Below are positions 1-10,833 of a DNA stretch of 64,000 bases, in pieces (within the stretch, counting starts at the first letter, position 1; each line of letters opens with the position of its first letter). The DNA comes from Haemaphysalis longicornis (taxonomy: Eukaryota > Arthropoda > Arachnida > Ixodida > Ixodidae), in contig CM023457.1 of NCBI GenBank assembly GCA_013339765.2, forward strand, positions 45,248,144 through 45,312,143. Direction: 5' to 3'. The notes below the pieces were generated by a model. It made no database searches. It was not told the DNA's origin and was given only the letters and a program-made list of their open reading frames with translations. The translations under genes were made by a program, and so were the position numbers.

Positions 1-1389
1 AAATAAGTAGAGTCGCACAGCGTTCAGTCGTCGCGGTGTAACCCAGAGGCTTTGAAAGCCAAGCAGTTTATATAGTCATAAGTGTATGAAACTCTTGTTG
101 CGCTGGAGCTTGTCATACATCTCCCCGTTGTTTAGCGCAAAGAAACTGCATTTACATTTGAGGCAAAATATACGTAACTTACCGGCAGCACCCGCGTTCA
201 TTCAGTTAGGAATGCTGGTTGGGTTGGTTTTTATGATAGTAAGCGAAAAAAAGTGGCAGTGCAACGCCGGCGTGTGCGGAAGGAAATGCAAGCACAAAAA
301 GAATTGAACTCCTGCTGGCGCAGCTTCAGGCAGGGGGCGCGCAAACACTGCGAAGGCGGGAAATTTGGATTGCATTGGGTGGTAGCAGTGAGAGGATAAC
401 GGCGCTACAGCCCATTATGGCGAATCACTGCTCTGCACTTCCGACAGCTTTCACATTGAGTGGAATGGCTTTTTTTTTCTCTCTTACTTCTCTCCATTTT
501 TACGAGACTCTAAAGATCGCATCGCACATCAGGGAGAGGGATTGCCTACAAATTCTTTGAAGGCATTTCCAGCAAGGGGGATCCAGCCACTGAGGAGAAC
601 CAACAGAAACTACCTACACGTTTTCCCAGCGTGGCAGCTGATGGCTGGACAGTCTGTTTTGCCGACTGTGCCAGTAATCTCGGAGTATTGCCAGTAGTCA
701 TTGCAAACAAATAAATGCAGACATTGAGAAGCACCAAGAGCTGTCGAGTTCACTCGCATAAGTCTCGTGACAGTACTGATGACTGTCAAAACATAGGGCT
801 GAAATCGAAAGTGAAATGAATATCACCAGCAGTTGTAGCAAAGGGTCATACTTATTAAAATATTTAAGAGCTAAAATTTGTGCCTTCTATAAACACGTGT
901 GCTCAGCAAGAGTTCCTGCGTACATTTCTTTCACTTTTACACGTACCTCCTCTGGCAAATGTTTCAGGAAGCAGCTTAGTCAGGCTCCATCAATCCTGTT
1001 CCACCATTCACGATTCGCGAAGGTGCAAATTGGGGGGCAAGAAAAAACGTACAAATGATGGTGGTACCTGTTTTAAGCTTTTGCCATCACCTGTTAACAG
1101 GCAACTGCCGTTTCCTCTAAGAGTATAGCTGCATTTATGGCACTGTAAATACTGATAAAGACCAACTTGTTTTGGAAGCACCCCTTCATGGTGCTGAGCA
1201 CTCTATCTACTGTCAAGTATCAGGACCGTCGGGACCTCGGAGCACGGTACTGAACCACCAGTTATACTCATGTTAGTGCAGAACGTCATCTGCTAAAGAC
1301 ACACTATCGTTACCTCGCTGGAGGCTTCTACAGTTTCGATGACTGAAGAAAATTGGGGCACTTCGTTTTCGCTTCTGATGTAGATAAAC
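1..1389. other. No gene recognised; probable XKR intron
   Basis: This stretch lies upstream of the first visible XKR exon and is probably its intron, because that exon begins at a splice acceptor with a split codon. Short open frames here (for example 86-307 and 816-1128) show no domain, no splice context and no codon bias. A few homopolymer runs are the only structure I see. Confidence 0.5.
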
Positions 1390-1800
1390 TTGTGCTTTCG
1401 GTAAAAGACTTATAGATTTATTGATTTTTATATCTGATTTTTACAGCTTTGTAAATAACTGCTGGAGGGATGCAGCTGAACAGGTACCGTGAACTGTGCA
1501 CAAAAAGCATGCAATAAGACTAACATTCATTCTATCTGGTCTGTAGCAGAAGTTGACCGTTTGAAGTTGGCTTGGAAGGTGGAAACCAGAAACCGGTTTT
1601 TGGCCTTCCAGGCCCAATCTTCAAATGTCGTACTTCTGTACAGACCAGTGAAGACAAGTTAGTCTTATGCACTCCTTGATTTGTGCACAGTTCACGGTAC
1701 CGTTAGCTACATCCCTCCAGCAGTTTATATCGTTAAAGATTCTGTCAAAATCATTAAATCCAAATCAAATTGATATAGTCATTGTCACCAAACAAATCGT
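1390..1800. repeat. Long inverted repeat (palindrome), about 2 x 205 bp
   Basis: The sequence folds back around 1594/1595, where the 10-bp palindrome aaaccggttt sits. The left arm segment near 1458 (ctgctggaggga) reappears reverse-complemented near 1720. The segments taccgtgaactgtgcaca and taagactaac are also mirrored, as are weaker AT-rich outer parts out to about 1390 and 1800. Arms are imperfect but there is almost no spacer. It resembles a foldback or MITE-type element. No transposase and no clear target duplication were seen. Confidence 0.75.
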
Positions 1801-1929
1801 TGATATTTACATCAATGACACAGGAACTAATCTGCGCCCCCCCCTCATTTCTATCATATAATTGAAAAAAGGAGTTTTGATCAAAGACCCATGTGCCCCC
1901 TTAACTTTCGTGCTGGAAATGCCTTGCAG

Positions 1930-2135
1930 GTACCTGAGCTCGTTGATCTTTGGCATCAAGAGCCAGGACAAGTCGCGGACCAAGACGGACCGCCGCGTCT
2001 ACTACCAGTTGATGCTGTGGGAGGACAACGACGCGTCCATCCTGCGGCTGGTCGAGTCCTTTCTGGAGTCCGTTCCTCAGCTGCTGCTGCAGGCCTACGT
2101 GCTGATGACCACGCCGGACCAGGCAAAGACTCTGG
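1930..2135 (+). CDS. XK-related protein, exon a
   Basis: The exon is bounded by the acceptor ccttgcag and the donor gg|gtgagg. It starts with the last base of a split codon and ends in phase 1. It encodes a cytoplasmic stretch rich in charged residues (KSQDKSRTKTDRR) followed by the hallmark XK-family segment WEDNDASILRLVESFLESVP and then QLLLQAYVL. In known XKR proteins this region follows the first transmembrane pair and is highly conserved. An in-frame ATG at 1862 lies upstream of the acceptor, in a run of poor codon quality, and is not taken as a start. The residue context (Arg at the split codon, then YLSSLIFGI) implies a preceding coding exon outside the window. Confidence 0.85.
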
Positions 2136-2204
2136 GTGAGGGGGGCTTTCCGTTTCGACAGCTGTACTCGCAGTGGGCGCCGATAAATTCATCCTGTTAA
2201 TGTG

Positions 2205-2540
2205 AAAACATCAAAAAGGCCCATTCATGGAAAAAAATCCCGGGCCATCTCCACTAACGTGAAACCTGGGAAGGGGAAAAGGATGCAATGCATAAAGTGT
2301 ATTCTTGGCGCCTAGGCGTTTTTGCCCATGGAGATGAAGCTGTTGAGGGGTAGAGGTATACAACTTTGTTGTAAATGTCTCTTGTCTTTGAAGCACGAAG
2401 TGCTCCAGCGTGAAGCGTTAACGAGTGTCTCGGTGTTTTTTTAGTACGCGTTACGAAGCGCTCCGGCGCAAGGGGTTAACGAGTGTGCCGGTGTTTTTTA
2501 GTACCGTGACTACATGAGACGATGATTACGACAGCGACAG
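2205..2540 (-). repeat. Interspersed repeat family C, copy 1
   Basis: This segment, read on the minus strand, matches 30015-30400 read on the plus strand. Both contain a stretch that translates to MLQRQETFT followed by similar residues, a G/A-rich block, and a block with taacgagtgt/acactcgtta motifs. The shared frame probably reflects common descent of the repeat and not a protein. It begins about 70 bp downstream of the XKR donor at 2136. Ends were not resolved. Confidence 0.6.
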
Positions 2541-4079
2541 GAGACGCCAAGCCCCAGCCCCAAACGGGCTTCGCTCCTAAAATGAGGACGTTGATGTGGG
2601 AAGCCACGGAATGGTTCCTTAAGAAGTGTTCCGTAGCATGAGTTGTCCATAGCGCTTGCTCTAACTCGCAGTAGGGAGAAGTGGCCGTCTGCGCCAGGTA
2701 TACTGGCAGATGACGGGAGGGAGAATGCAGCCTAACGAGTGAATGGAAAGCTATGAAATCCATCATCATTACATTATCAACTCTCCCATTACATGGTAGC
2801 GGAAGTGAGTAGCAGTGCAACATGTAGGGGGCAGATAAAAGTTGTTTAGAAAGCACTCCGGCAGATGTGAAAGCGTGAAAGTTCAAACGGCAAGATTATG
2901 AAGTCGTTCGAGAACGTGAGGCGGGATAAAAGGCATCTGAGATGTTCGAGTGGGCATTAATGCTTTCGCATTCACAACCCACAAGAAGTGCTTAGGAATC
3001 TTTGGATCTTTTAACAGCTAGAGCCGTTTAAGCTTGAGCTTGGTCTGCCTGTGTTCAGCCGAAACAATACCAAGAAGAAATACCGAGTTGTACGTTAGCG
3101 TGCGCCTCCCCTCATGAGGGGCACCCGGTGTCGACCCGCTCGGACTTCGAGAACACTCTGCTCAGCGTTCGTGGTGTGATCCCTCGCGTGCTGTTCTCCT
3201 CGCCAGTTCACGTGCGTTTGCGCCTCAAGTGGGGAGCACAGACGGCGAGTTCGCAAAGCCGGTTGCCGCGTGGGTTCTAGCGCGTGCTAACGCGGTCCAC
3301 TTTGGCAGAGATGGGAAAGGCTGCGGACGAAACGATCTGGACGTGCCTGTCGTGGAGAACTTTCAGCAGCAAGTTTGGAAATCCATGTGAGGTGCAACAG
3401 CCCGGTCTCCGACGAAGGGAGAGGGGCCGCCAGCTCTGCTGTTCCTTCAGCATTGCAGCACTAGCGCAAGCTGTGCCAATTTTTCTTTAAACTGGCTTGC
3501 TTGTTTCTGTTGCTCCTTCTTTCGCCTAAAGCTGGAGGGGGGGGAGGCTACAACCTCACCCCTCCCTTCTCTCCATATGATGTTTTAAATGTGGGGCTGG
3601 CTTTGCAGTAAGTTGTTCAATGTAGAGCTTTCATGATGGAGCCCACTTGCGAAATAGAGTGAAAGAAATTTGAAAGAATTTTGTGGCGAACAATTTTGCG
3701 TGCGGAAGTTTGTCGTCCGTTTGCTTTTGGAATGCTCGTATGGCCACTTCGCATTGCAGAAGCTTTTTGGGGGCTCAGGTTTATGCTAGTGCAATTTAGA
3801 AGGAGTGCATTTCGACTTATTGGTATCGAACCTTTGTTGAAATGCACATGTTGTGTTTTAGACTCCATGCAGTGACTTCAACACATGAGCTAGCAAAATG
3901 AAGAACATGCCAGCCAAACTGAGGCCGTGAAGAACAATGAAGGTTAGACTGGTGACATTTTATGTTGCATTAAAGAAATTCACGCTGGAATGAAGCTTTT
4001 TTTCCTTACCACGTAACAAGAAACTGATCAGTAATCAATCAATTTAAAAACTCCAAACTATCTTTCCTGTCAGAATGAC
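2541..4079. other. XKR intron, nothing identified
   Basis: No coding exon, RNA gene or known element is recognised. A GC-richer block at about 3085-3290 looks like an old repeat, but no second copy was found in this window. Confidence 0.45.
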
Positions 4080-4350
4080 TGCAGGTTTAGAATTGATTGA
4101 TTGATTGTAGGGTTTAACGCGCCGACGCAACGCAGGCGATGAGGCGTGCCATAGTGGAGGGCTCCAGGTTAATTTCGACCACCTGGGGATCTTTAACATG
4201 CGCCGAAATCTCGTACACACGGGCGTTTTTGCTTTTCGCCTCCATCAGAAAAGCGGCCGCCGCGGCCGGGAATCGAACCCACGTCTTTGTGCTCAGCAGC
4301 ACAACGCCTTAGCCACTGAGCCACCGCGGCAGGTGCAGGTTTAGAATTGA
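4080..4350 (-). mobile_element. tRNA-derived SINE (Ruka-like) with target-site duplication
   Basis: On the minus strand the element starts with a tRNA-like head carrying an A box (tggctcagtgg) and a B box (ggttcgattcc). It continues with a body shared with 15654-15893 and 16761-17016, and ends in a short (attg)n tail. The host sequence tgcaggtttagaattga is present at both 4080-4096 and 4334-4350, a 16- to 17-bp target-site duplication as expected for LINE-mobilised insertion. The duplication and body are almost undamaged, so this insertion looks fairly recent. It sits inside the older pogo-like remnant that starts near 4365. Confidence 0.85.
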
Positions 4351-4364
4351 GGAGTACTATGCTG

Positions 4365-5105
4365 TTCACAACTGCTGTATTTGCGCAATTCTAACGTGCA
4401 CCTTTTTTCTCTGAAAGTAGCCTCCAAATTTGTGTGCAGGTTAGAATCGCCCTGGAAAGTGAAATTGCCTGCAAAGCGGCTAGTGTGATATTTCCTGGAA
4501 TCCAACCTCATTCAATCCGTTCCGTCAGCATTACGCGAGTAAAGTGTGACATACCTTACCTTTAGCCAGATGTTACACAGGTGTCTACTACTGCTGCTAT
4601 TGGCACCTCGCACAATGTTACGGCTCCAAAAAGGTGCCTCTCTGAAGGGCAATTCGAGCGCAAGGATTTTGAAGTGCCATTAGCGAAAGGAGCTGAGGGG
4701 CATCAGGCTCACTGGGCGTCCCAGAGACGTGTGTGCTTTCGGTGTGAACAAGGAAGCGACAGATATTCATGCAAGGCTTCGAGGAAAGTATTCACTGGAC
4801 CCAAGCACAAACGTTTTCCGGAACTTGAAAACTCCCAGGCAGAATTCATAAAAGGAGCAACAGCTTCTAACGTCAGAAATTATGGAGGTCGAGATGCTTC
4901 AAAGAACAGATGCTTTTAACATTCCCCACTCTAGTGTTTATTTTAGCAGGAGCTTAATAAGCAAGTTTATGAAGCGCAAGAGATGCCGTCTGTTATGTAT
5001 GTATGTCATGTCTTTTACAGATGCGCGGTAGAATTGGGTCAAGCTGTTTCTTAAAATTTTCCTGAGTAAACTTACCTGCGCGTTACAATCTGGAGTGTGT
5101 GAGAA
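4365..5105 (+). mobile_element. Decayed pogo-like DNA transposon remnant
   Basis: The left part (attctaacgtgcacctttttt near 4390) and the right part (cctgcgcgttacaatc near 5072) resemble the terminal sequences of the element at 55520-56157. Between them lies the transposase-like frame at 4581-4919. The terminal repeats themselves are too eroded to place exactly. Confidence 0.45.
4581..4919 (+). pseudogene. Pogo-type transposase N-terminal fragment (degenerate)
   Basis: The open frame of 112 codons contains ERKDFEVPLAKGAEGHQAHW, and later SRKVFTGPKHKRFPELEN followed by an acidic/hydrophobic stretch. In pogo-family transposases a helix-turn-helix region is followed by a similar basic motif and then FPxLE, where a second DNA-binding (CENP-B-like) domain begins. 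The first half reads poorly, suggesting old frameshifts, and no DDE catalytic domain follows. The assignment is from motif similarity only. Confidence 0.4.
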
Positions 5106-5342
5106 CTTGCTAACACAGTGTATTTTTTAATTCACTTTGTTTTTGCCCACCTATTAGAGAGTTGAATGATCAGCAAAAAAAGCACGTGCAGTGTCTGAAC
5201 GAAGACTTGGCTAATATTTTTTCTAGCGAACATTGAAGAAGCAATAGAAGGTTGCACATCATGGGCCAGGCTCTTCTGAGGAGCTGTTTCAAGTTTTTCC
5301 CGTGCTATTTGTATTTACTCGAGGTAGGAAGGCCTCTCAAAG

Positions 5343-6690
5343 GCATCAAAACAGGAAAAGCTGCAGGTGACGGTGGCATAACCGTTGATCTTTTGAAGGA
5401 ATGAGGGGATATTGTACTGGAGAAGCTTGCAGTACTATTTTCGCCATTCTTGAAGACTCAAAAAGTGCCTCATAGCCTGGAAAAACGCCAACATTATTAT
5501 GATTCATAAGAAGGGAGAACAACCCAGAGAGCAGGCTGAGTTTAGGAAAGGGTAGTCAACCGTGCATCCCATCCGTGTTGTCAATCAAGGGATAGAAAAA
5601 TCCACAGAATGTTTGAAACCCCTTTACATGGCATTTATAGGTTCTGAGAATGCATTAGACCCCTACTCACCGCAGCCGTGCTAAGAGACCAGGGAATGGG
5701 GGAGACCTACATAAGACTTCTAGAAGACATATATAAGGAATGCATGGACAGGATAACCCTCCACAAGCAATGCGATAAATTCCCGATTCGGAAGGGTGTA
5801 AGACAGGGAGCTACCATCTCGCCAAAGCTATTCACAGCATGTCTTGAGGGGGTGTTTAGAAAGCTTGACCAGGAAAACATAGGATTAAGGATAAACGGGG
5901 AATACCTGAGCCATCTGAGGTTTGTGGACGACACTAGTCTTGCTGAGTGAGACTGCAGAACACCTGCAAACAATGCTTGAGGAAGTACAATCGGAAAGCA
6001 CAGCCGTGGGGCTAAAAATGAGTATGAATAAGTCTAAAGTAATGAGGAATAAGTATGTCAAGAACGTCTTCTTCAGCTTAGGAACGAAACAGTAGAAGAA
6101 GGAAAAAGAATATAACTACCTCGGACAGATGATTAGTGCTGACCCCAACCACGAGAGTGAAATGCGGCGCAGAATAGGCATGGGTTGAGGAGCACTCGGC
6201 AAGCACTTCCGAATAAAGAAAAGTAAGCTACCTCTGTCTCTTCAAAGAAAAACTATACAACCAGTGCATACTGCTGGTGATGACATACGGAGCTGAAACT
6301 TGGCGCCTTACCGAACAACTAAAAACCAAACTCAGGTCGTCTCAACAGGCCATGGAACGAATAATATTAGAAGTAACACTAAGGGACAGGAAATGAGCTA
6401 CCTGGATCAGTGAACAAACTAGGGTTGGCGATATCATAGTTCAAATAAAGAAAAAGAAATGGACTTGGGCTGGCCATGTAGCGAGACGAAACGATTACCG
6501 CTGGACAGTTAGGGTAACAGAATGGATACCAAGAAATGGGTCTAGAGGAAGGGGGAGGCCAATAACCCAATCGAGGGATGAAATGAGGAAATTCGGGGGT
6601 AAACTGTGGACTCGAGCAGTGCAGGACAGGAGCAGTTGGAGGTCAGTGGGAGAGGCTTTCGTCCTGCAGTGAGCCTGAGTAGGCTGATGA
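5343..6690 (+). pseudogene. RTE-clade LINE reverse transcriptase, dead copy
   Basis: Scattered frames spell the reverse-transcriptase order: GKAAGDGGIT near 5355, AEFRKG near 5540, FIGSENALD near 5633 (where the motif A aspartate of FIDYEKAFD is lost), then a 90-codon open block 5678-5950 with GVRQGATISPKLFTACLEGV and the catalytic-site variant FVDD. Downstream pieces match the C-terminal domain, including a block like QDRSSWRSVGEAF near 6624. Several stops and frameshifts make it non-functional. The 3' end runs into a tgatgatgatga tract at about 6684, a tail also seen at the related fragment 12535-12880. Confidence 0.8.
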
Positions 6691-6699
6691 TGATGACGA

Positions 6700-7432
6700 T
6701 TATGACGTTTGTATATTTGTATTTTGGTTCACTGAATGAAACTGCTTTTACTGCAGGCGATATCACAGCTGTCCCTGTGCTCCTGACAGAACGAATGCAT
6801 GCTTTGTGCAAAGTAGAAGAACAGCGCCAGGTCGGTTCTTGAACGACAGCAGCACTTGCATGGAACCAGGGGTGGGAATTGCCGGTGGAATCAAATGAAC
6901 CTAATGACATCTCACTCATGCAAATGTCGAATTTGCTTGCAGTATGTGCACTTTGCCACACCGCCTCCTTGTCACGAGATGAAGTCAGCATCTTCCTGAA
7001 CGCTTTTTGACCAGGGGCAGCCCCTTTCTTAAAAAATGTGGGGCCTGTGGAAAGCTTTTGCATGATCTGCTAACATTTACTCGGCTGTCTCAAAGGCAAC
7101 AATTTTGAGCTATAATTCAAGCATCCCCATTCTCTGGCCATCTGGTGATGTAGCACAGTTTGAAAATATGCATCTTCTGCGTGGTTGTATGTGTTTGGCT
7201 TCTTCAGCACAGAAAATTTACGTGAGCACCCAAATACCATTTTCCGCCCAGGTCGTTGAGCGGCGAACTGCGTTGTACAGCTTATTTTGTCACCAATAGA
7301 TGGCACCACTGTGCGGGAAAAATCCAAAACAGTGGACCAATCGTAGGGCCACTTTTTGATGCATGGGGCCTGTGGGGAGTTTCACAGCTCCTACATCAAG
7401 TAACTCTGGTTGTTCCCCCCCCGCATCAACAG
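6700..7432. other. XKR intron, nothing identified
   Basis: Frames on both strands here (such as 6542-7063 on the minus strand) have no recognisable domain. The last 25 bases form the pyrimidine tract and acceptor of the next XKR exon. Confidence 0.45.
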
Positions 7433-7721
7433 TGCTGGCACAGGTGGTGTCGGTGGTATTTGGGACGTGCTCGGTGGCCTGGTCCCTGGTGGCGTACGTG
7501 CGGACGCTGCGCTTCTCGCTCGAGGAGGCCCCCAACGTGTCGTGGCTGGGCACCCTGGTGTGTTACTGCTGGCGGCTAATGGTGCTGGCCCCCCGCCTGG
7601 TCGCCGTGACCCTCTTCGCCTCCGTCTTTCACTGGGCCCTGTTCATCGTGTGCGCCGTGCGCTGGATCCTCATGTACGCCTGGCTCGTCAAGGGTGTCCG
7701 CATCGGGCAGTACGACAAAAG
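7433..7721 (+). CDS. XK-related protein, exon b
   Basis: Acceptor atcaacag follows a tract containing ten pyrimidines; the donor is aaaag|gtacgg. The exon enters in phase 1 (G plus TG) and leaves in phase 2. It encodes at least three membrane helices: VVSVVFGTCSVAWSLVAY, a segment around WLGTLVCYCWRLMVLAPRLV, and VTLFASVFHWALFIVCAV. It ends with RWILMYAWLVKGVRIGQYDK. This order and the aromatic/basic spacing fit the middle of XK-family proteins. The donor is weak (gtacgg lacks the usual +4/+5 match). The last 64 bases plus the start of the intron are repeated four more times immediately downstream. An alternative acceptor 12 bases further in (gcacag) would also keep frame. Confidence 0.85.
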
Positions 7722-8480
7722 GTACGGAAAAATACGGGCAGTAGGGAAAGCATATTACGGAATACGGGTATGCCTGGCCATATGGAAAGATTATTCATAT
7801 GCATGTGTGTACGTCACAACGCTGTGCGCTGGCTCCTCATGTACACCTGGCTCGTCAAGGGTGTCCGCATTGGACAGTATGACAAAAGGTACGGAAAAAT
7901 AGGGGCACTACGGACGGGAATTACGGAATGCAGGTATGCCTGGCTGTATGGAAAGATTATTTGTATGTATGTGTGTATGTCACAACGCTGTGCGCTGGCT
8001 CCTCATGTACGCCTGGCTTGTCAAGGGTGTCCGCATCAGACAGTACGACAAAAGGTACGGAAAACTACAGGCAATACGGAAAGCATATTACGGAATACGG
8101 GTATTCCTGGCCATACGGAAAGATTGTATGCGTGTGTGTATGTCATAACGCTGTGCGCTGGCTCCTCATGTACGCCTGGCTTGTCAAGGGTGTCCGCATC
8201 GGACAGTATGACAAAAGGTACGGAAAAATACGGGCAGTACGGACGGGAATTACGGAATGCGGGTATGCCTGGCTGTATGGAAAGATTATTCGTATGCGTG
8301 TGTGTACGTCATAACGCTGTGTGCTGGCTCCTCATGTACGCCTGGCTTGTCAAGGGTGTCCGCATCGGACAGTACGACAAAAGGTATGGAAAAATACGGG
8401 CAGTACGGACGGGAATTACGGAATGCGGGTATGCCTGGCTGTATGGAAAGATTATTCGTATGTATGTGTGTACGTCACAA
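7658..8480 (+). repeat. Tandem array of the exon-b 3' end with its donor (about 5 x 166 bp)
   Basis: Unit starts (tgcgct or tgtgct) lie at 7658, 7825, 7991, 8154 and 8320, giving periods of 167, 166, 163 and 166. Each unit holds 64 exon-like bases encoding RW(I/L)LMY(A/T)WLVKGVRI, a copy of the donor (acaaaaggta, with GT at 7722, 7889, 8055, 8218 and 8384) and about 100 intron bases. The copies are roughly 90 percent alike by eye. Two unit subtypes alternate (gcatattacgg versus gacgggaattacgg), which suggests later duplication of pairs. No acceptor precedes the extra copies. Confidence 0.9.
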
Positions 8481-8519
8481 TACTCCTGACAGAGAGAAAT
8501 TCAAGGACGAAGAAGAGCA

Positions 8520-9048
8520 TTAAAGGCCAACTGCACTCATTATTTCGACCTCTTGGAAACCTTATTTTCGTATAGTCTGCCTAAAAAGACTTCAGGATAT
8601 AAAATATGACAGCTCAAATATGCGTGTCTACTACAGCGTAAACAGCCATCGAAAATCGGCGATTTTGAAGAGAAACTGAGAAAAACGCGGCCATTACAAG
8701 TGACGTTGCAGCTGGCCCACCGGCATGTGGTCGCCTGCCGGTGGTTACTTGCACGCAACATTTCCCCCTCGCAGTAGCCCTAGGAGAAAAGCGCCCATCA
8801 GAGCTCGACCGGTTCTCGTGGCTGGCCGAAGGAAAATGCATCCGGCCAGCCGCATTGTCACTTCTGCTTTATAGCTGTTTGCACATTTCACCCCGGTTTT
8901 GCTGCGACGAAGCTATTTCAAATGCTTTTAATTAACTAACCATGCATTTCACAGGGCTACCAGTTATGTCCCAGTCGGTTTGGTGGTACGTACTGTATGT
9001 TCACGGTAAAATCGGCCGAGGTGAAATTTGAGTGCAGTTGGCCTTTAA
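8520..9048. mobile_element. TTAA-flanked MITE, family D
   Basis: The terminal inverted repeat begins AGGCCAACTGCACTCA on both ends. It extends, less perfectly, through an A/T-rich block and cacctc/gacctc. TTAA stands immediately outside at 8520-8523 and 9045-9048, giving a 521-bp element. No transposase frame is present. TTAA duplication is typical of piggyBac-type elements, but a three-base TTA/TAA duplication cannot be excluded. A diverged partial copy lies at 26076-26345. Confidence 0.75.
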
Positions 9049-9050
9049 AC

Positions 9051-9869
9051 ACAGTGGGCACACAGGTCCTTGGATTCCTTGAAAACACTTTAGTAAGTAC
9101 GTTTTCAATGCCCTTGAAAGTCCTATAATTTCTTCCTTGAAACTTCTTGAGTTCTTGGAGTTTTTGTGGGGCCCGATTGTGCGAATTGTGTTTTATGGTG
9201 GTCGAGCATGGTTGCAACAAATGTTCATTCCTTACCGCTTTCTGCAACTCCTGGACCACAAAGTCACTCTTCCTGCACCAAGAGGCGAGCTTGGGCGTGT
9301 TCTCCACTCAATTTTTTTTTTCATCTAATTTGCTTTGACTTTGGGGTTGGCCAAAAGCCATAAGTTGCTGGCCACAATGAGGCTAAAACATCTAGACCTC
9401 CCCGTTAGAGAATGTTGGGACAGCATGCTTATTTGTAATGGTAATGCAGCTATGTGAATCGAAAATGAATGATAACAGTTGAATGTAGCAGTGCTTTACT
9501 TTTTCTTTTTGCTTCAACTGTAGCTGGGTTTATTGGCTTTCTACGTAAAAAAAGTAAAGCCTCATGGCCTGAGCATTGTCCGTTGGCCGCATTGGGCTTT
9601 ATGTCAAGTGCGTGCCTATTTCAGAGCCATGAATGCTTTTTTGCTTTCTTTTTTTCATGTGTTGGTTGTGGTATGCTTGGTGATCAGGTGATCCGTACAT
9701 GCGAATGAAGCGTGAAGAAGTTGTTGCCTATTTAACCCTTTCCCTGCCACTGGTGAGATTACTTGGGGGAACGCACATGCACAACCACTGCCACCCCGAG
9801 GACAACTGGCATAAAAAAAATATGGCGGGCATGCCGTGCCATCTAAGAGAGGTCACATAAACACGCCGA
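9051..9869. other. XKR intron, nothing identified
   Basis: AT-rich sequence without recognisable genes or elements. Overlapping frames near 9137-9363 lack domains and look like chance. Confidence 0.4.
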
Positions 9870-9985
9870 ACTTGATTAATTTCTCAGTGAATAAAACATC
9901 TTCTGTATCCAGACAAGCGCTGGGAGCACTATAGAACACGAAATCTATCAATAAAACAAACTTGTATTTTGTCTGCATGGCCTCT
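9870..9985 (+). mobile_element. MITE family B, right-end fragment
   Basis: About 116 bases match the right end of the full copy at 23001-23858, including acaagcgctgggagcact, aataaaacaaacttgtattt and the terminal ggcctct. The left part is missing. Confidence 0.7.
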
Positions 9986-10634
9986 TCAACGCGCATGTGT
10001 AGAACAGATTGCCGCATCCTTGAGGCCAGCACTCAACGCAATACTCCTTAAATATGTTAATCCTAAAAATAGTACAGGTGCTTCCACTAAACAGGCATTA
10101 ACTCGAAGGCTAGGTACGACCACAACCATCCGTCGTGGGTATGACGCAACCGCGCCCCGCACTCTACTGGACTGCATTGGCCATGCAGATTGTATGAAGT
10201 ACGTAAGCCGGAATAAGAAATACGTGAAGAATAATGACCTTTTAGCAAACTGAACGTTTTCTATTTAGAAATTTTCCATTGGTGGTAGCGAATATTGTCC
10301 GTGTGTTGAGGGCGTCAGGTGGCACATGTTAAAGAAGTCGGATAGCTGCAATCGTGGCTAAAATAAATGGATTACCAGGTACTGTGAGTCGCTTTGCATC
10401 CATAACATCAGCTACGCTTTATTTTTATTGCGATACGAAGCGCGATAGTTGACGAAACGCCATTTCGAGGAGCATCGCAGCATACCTGGCTTTCGTTTCA
10501 ACCATCGGCTCCGCGCGCCACGGTGCGGCGGAAAACAGCGAAAAGGCCTCTTCAGAATTACGTGCTCTCTGGGTGATTGGAATGGCTGGAGCAAGGACGC
10601 GTCGCCGGCAGCCGATCGCGGAGGCCGTGGCAGA

Positions 10635-10833
10635 GCCTAATGACGTACTGGAAGTTCGTTTTGAATACGCGCACTTATGACTTCATGGCAGACGTCACGG
10701 AACACACGATTTAGCGGGAGAATCAAGTTTTTAACCTAAATTGATTAATTTCTTACTGAATATGGCATCATTTGCTGCTGTACAAGTGCTGGGGGCACTA
10801 TAAAACACGAAATCTTTCGAATAAAACAATATG
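10635..10833 (+). mobile_element. MITE family B, internal fragment
   Basis: The run from gagcctaatgacg to cgaataaaacaat matches 23640-23830 and 55230-55435. It stops abruptly at about 10833, where the Tigger transposase fragment begins. The last 20 codons of the minus-strand open frame 10745-11326 come from this MITE and not from the transposase. Confidence 0.7.

Noticed and set aside
7410..8489. Open frame of 359 codons on the plus strand
   Set aside because: It runs out of frame through XKR exon b and then through the tandem array. The repeated unit lacks stops in this frame, so the length is an artefact of repetition.
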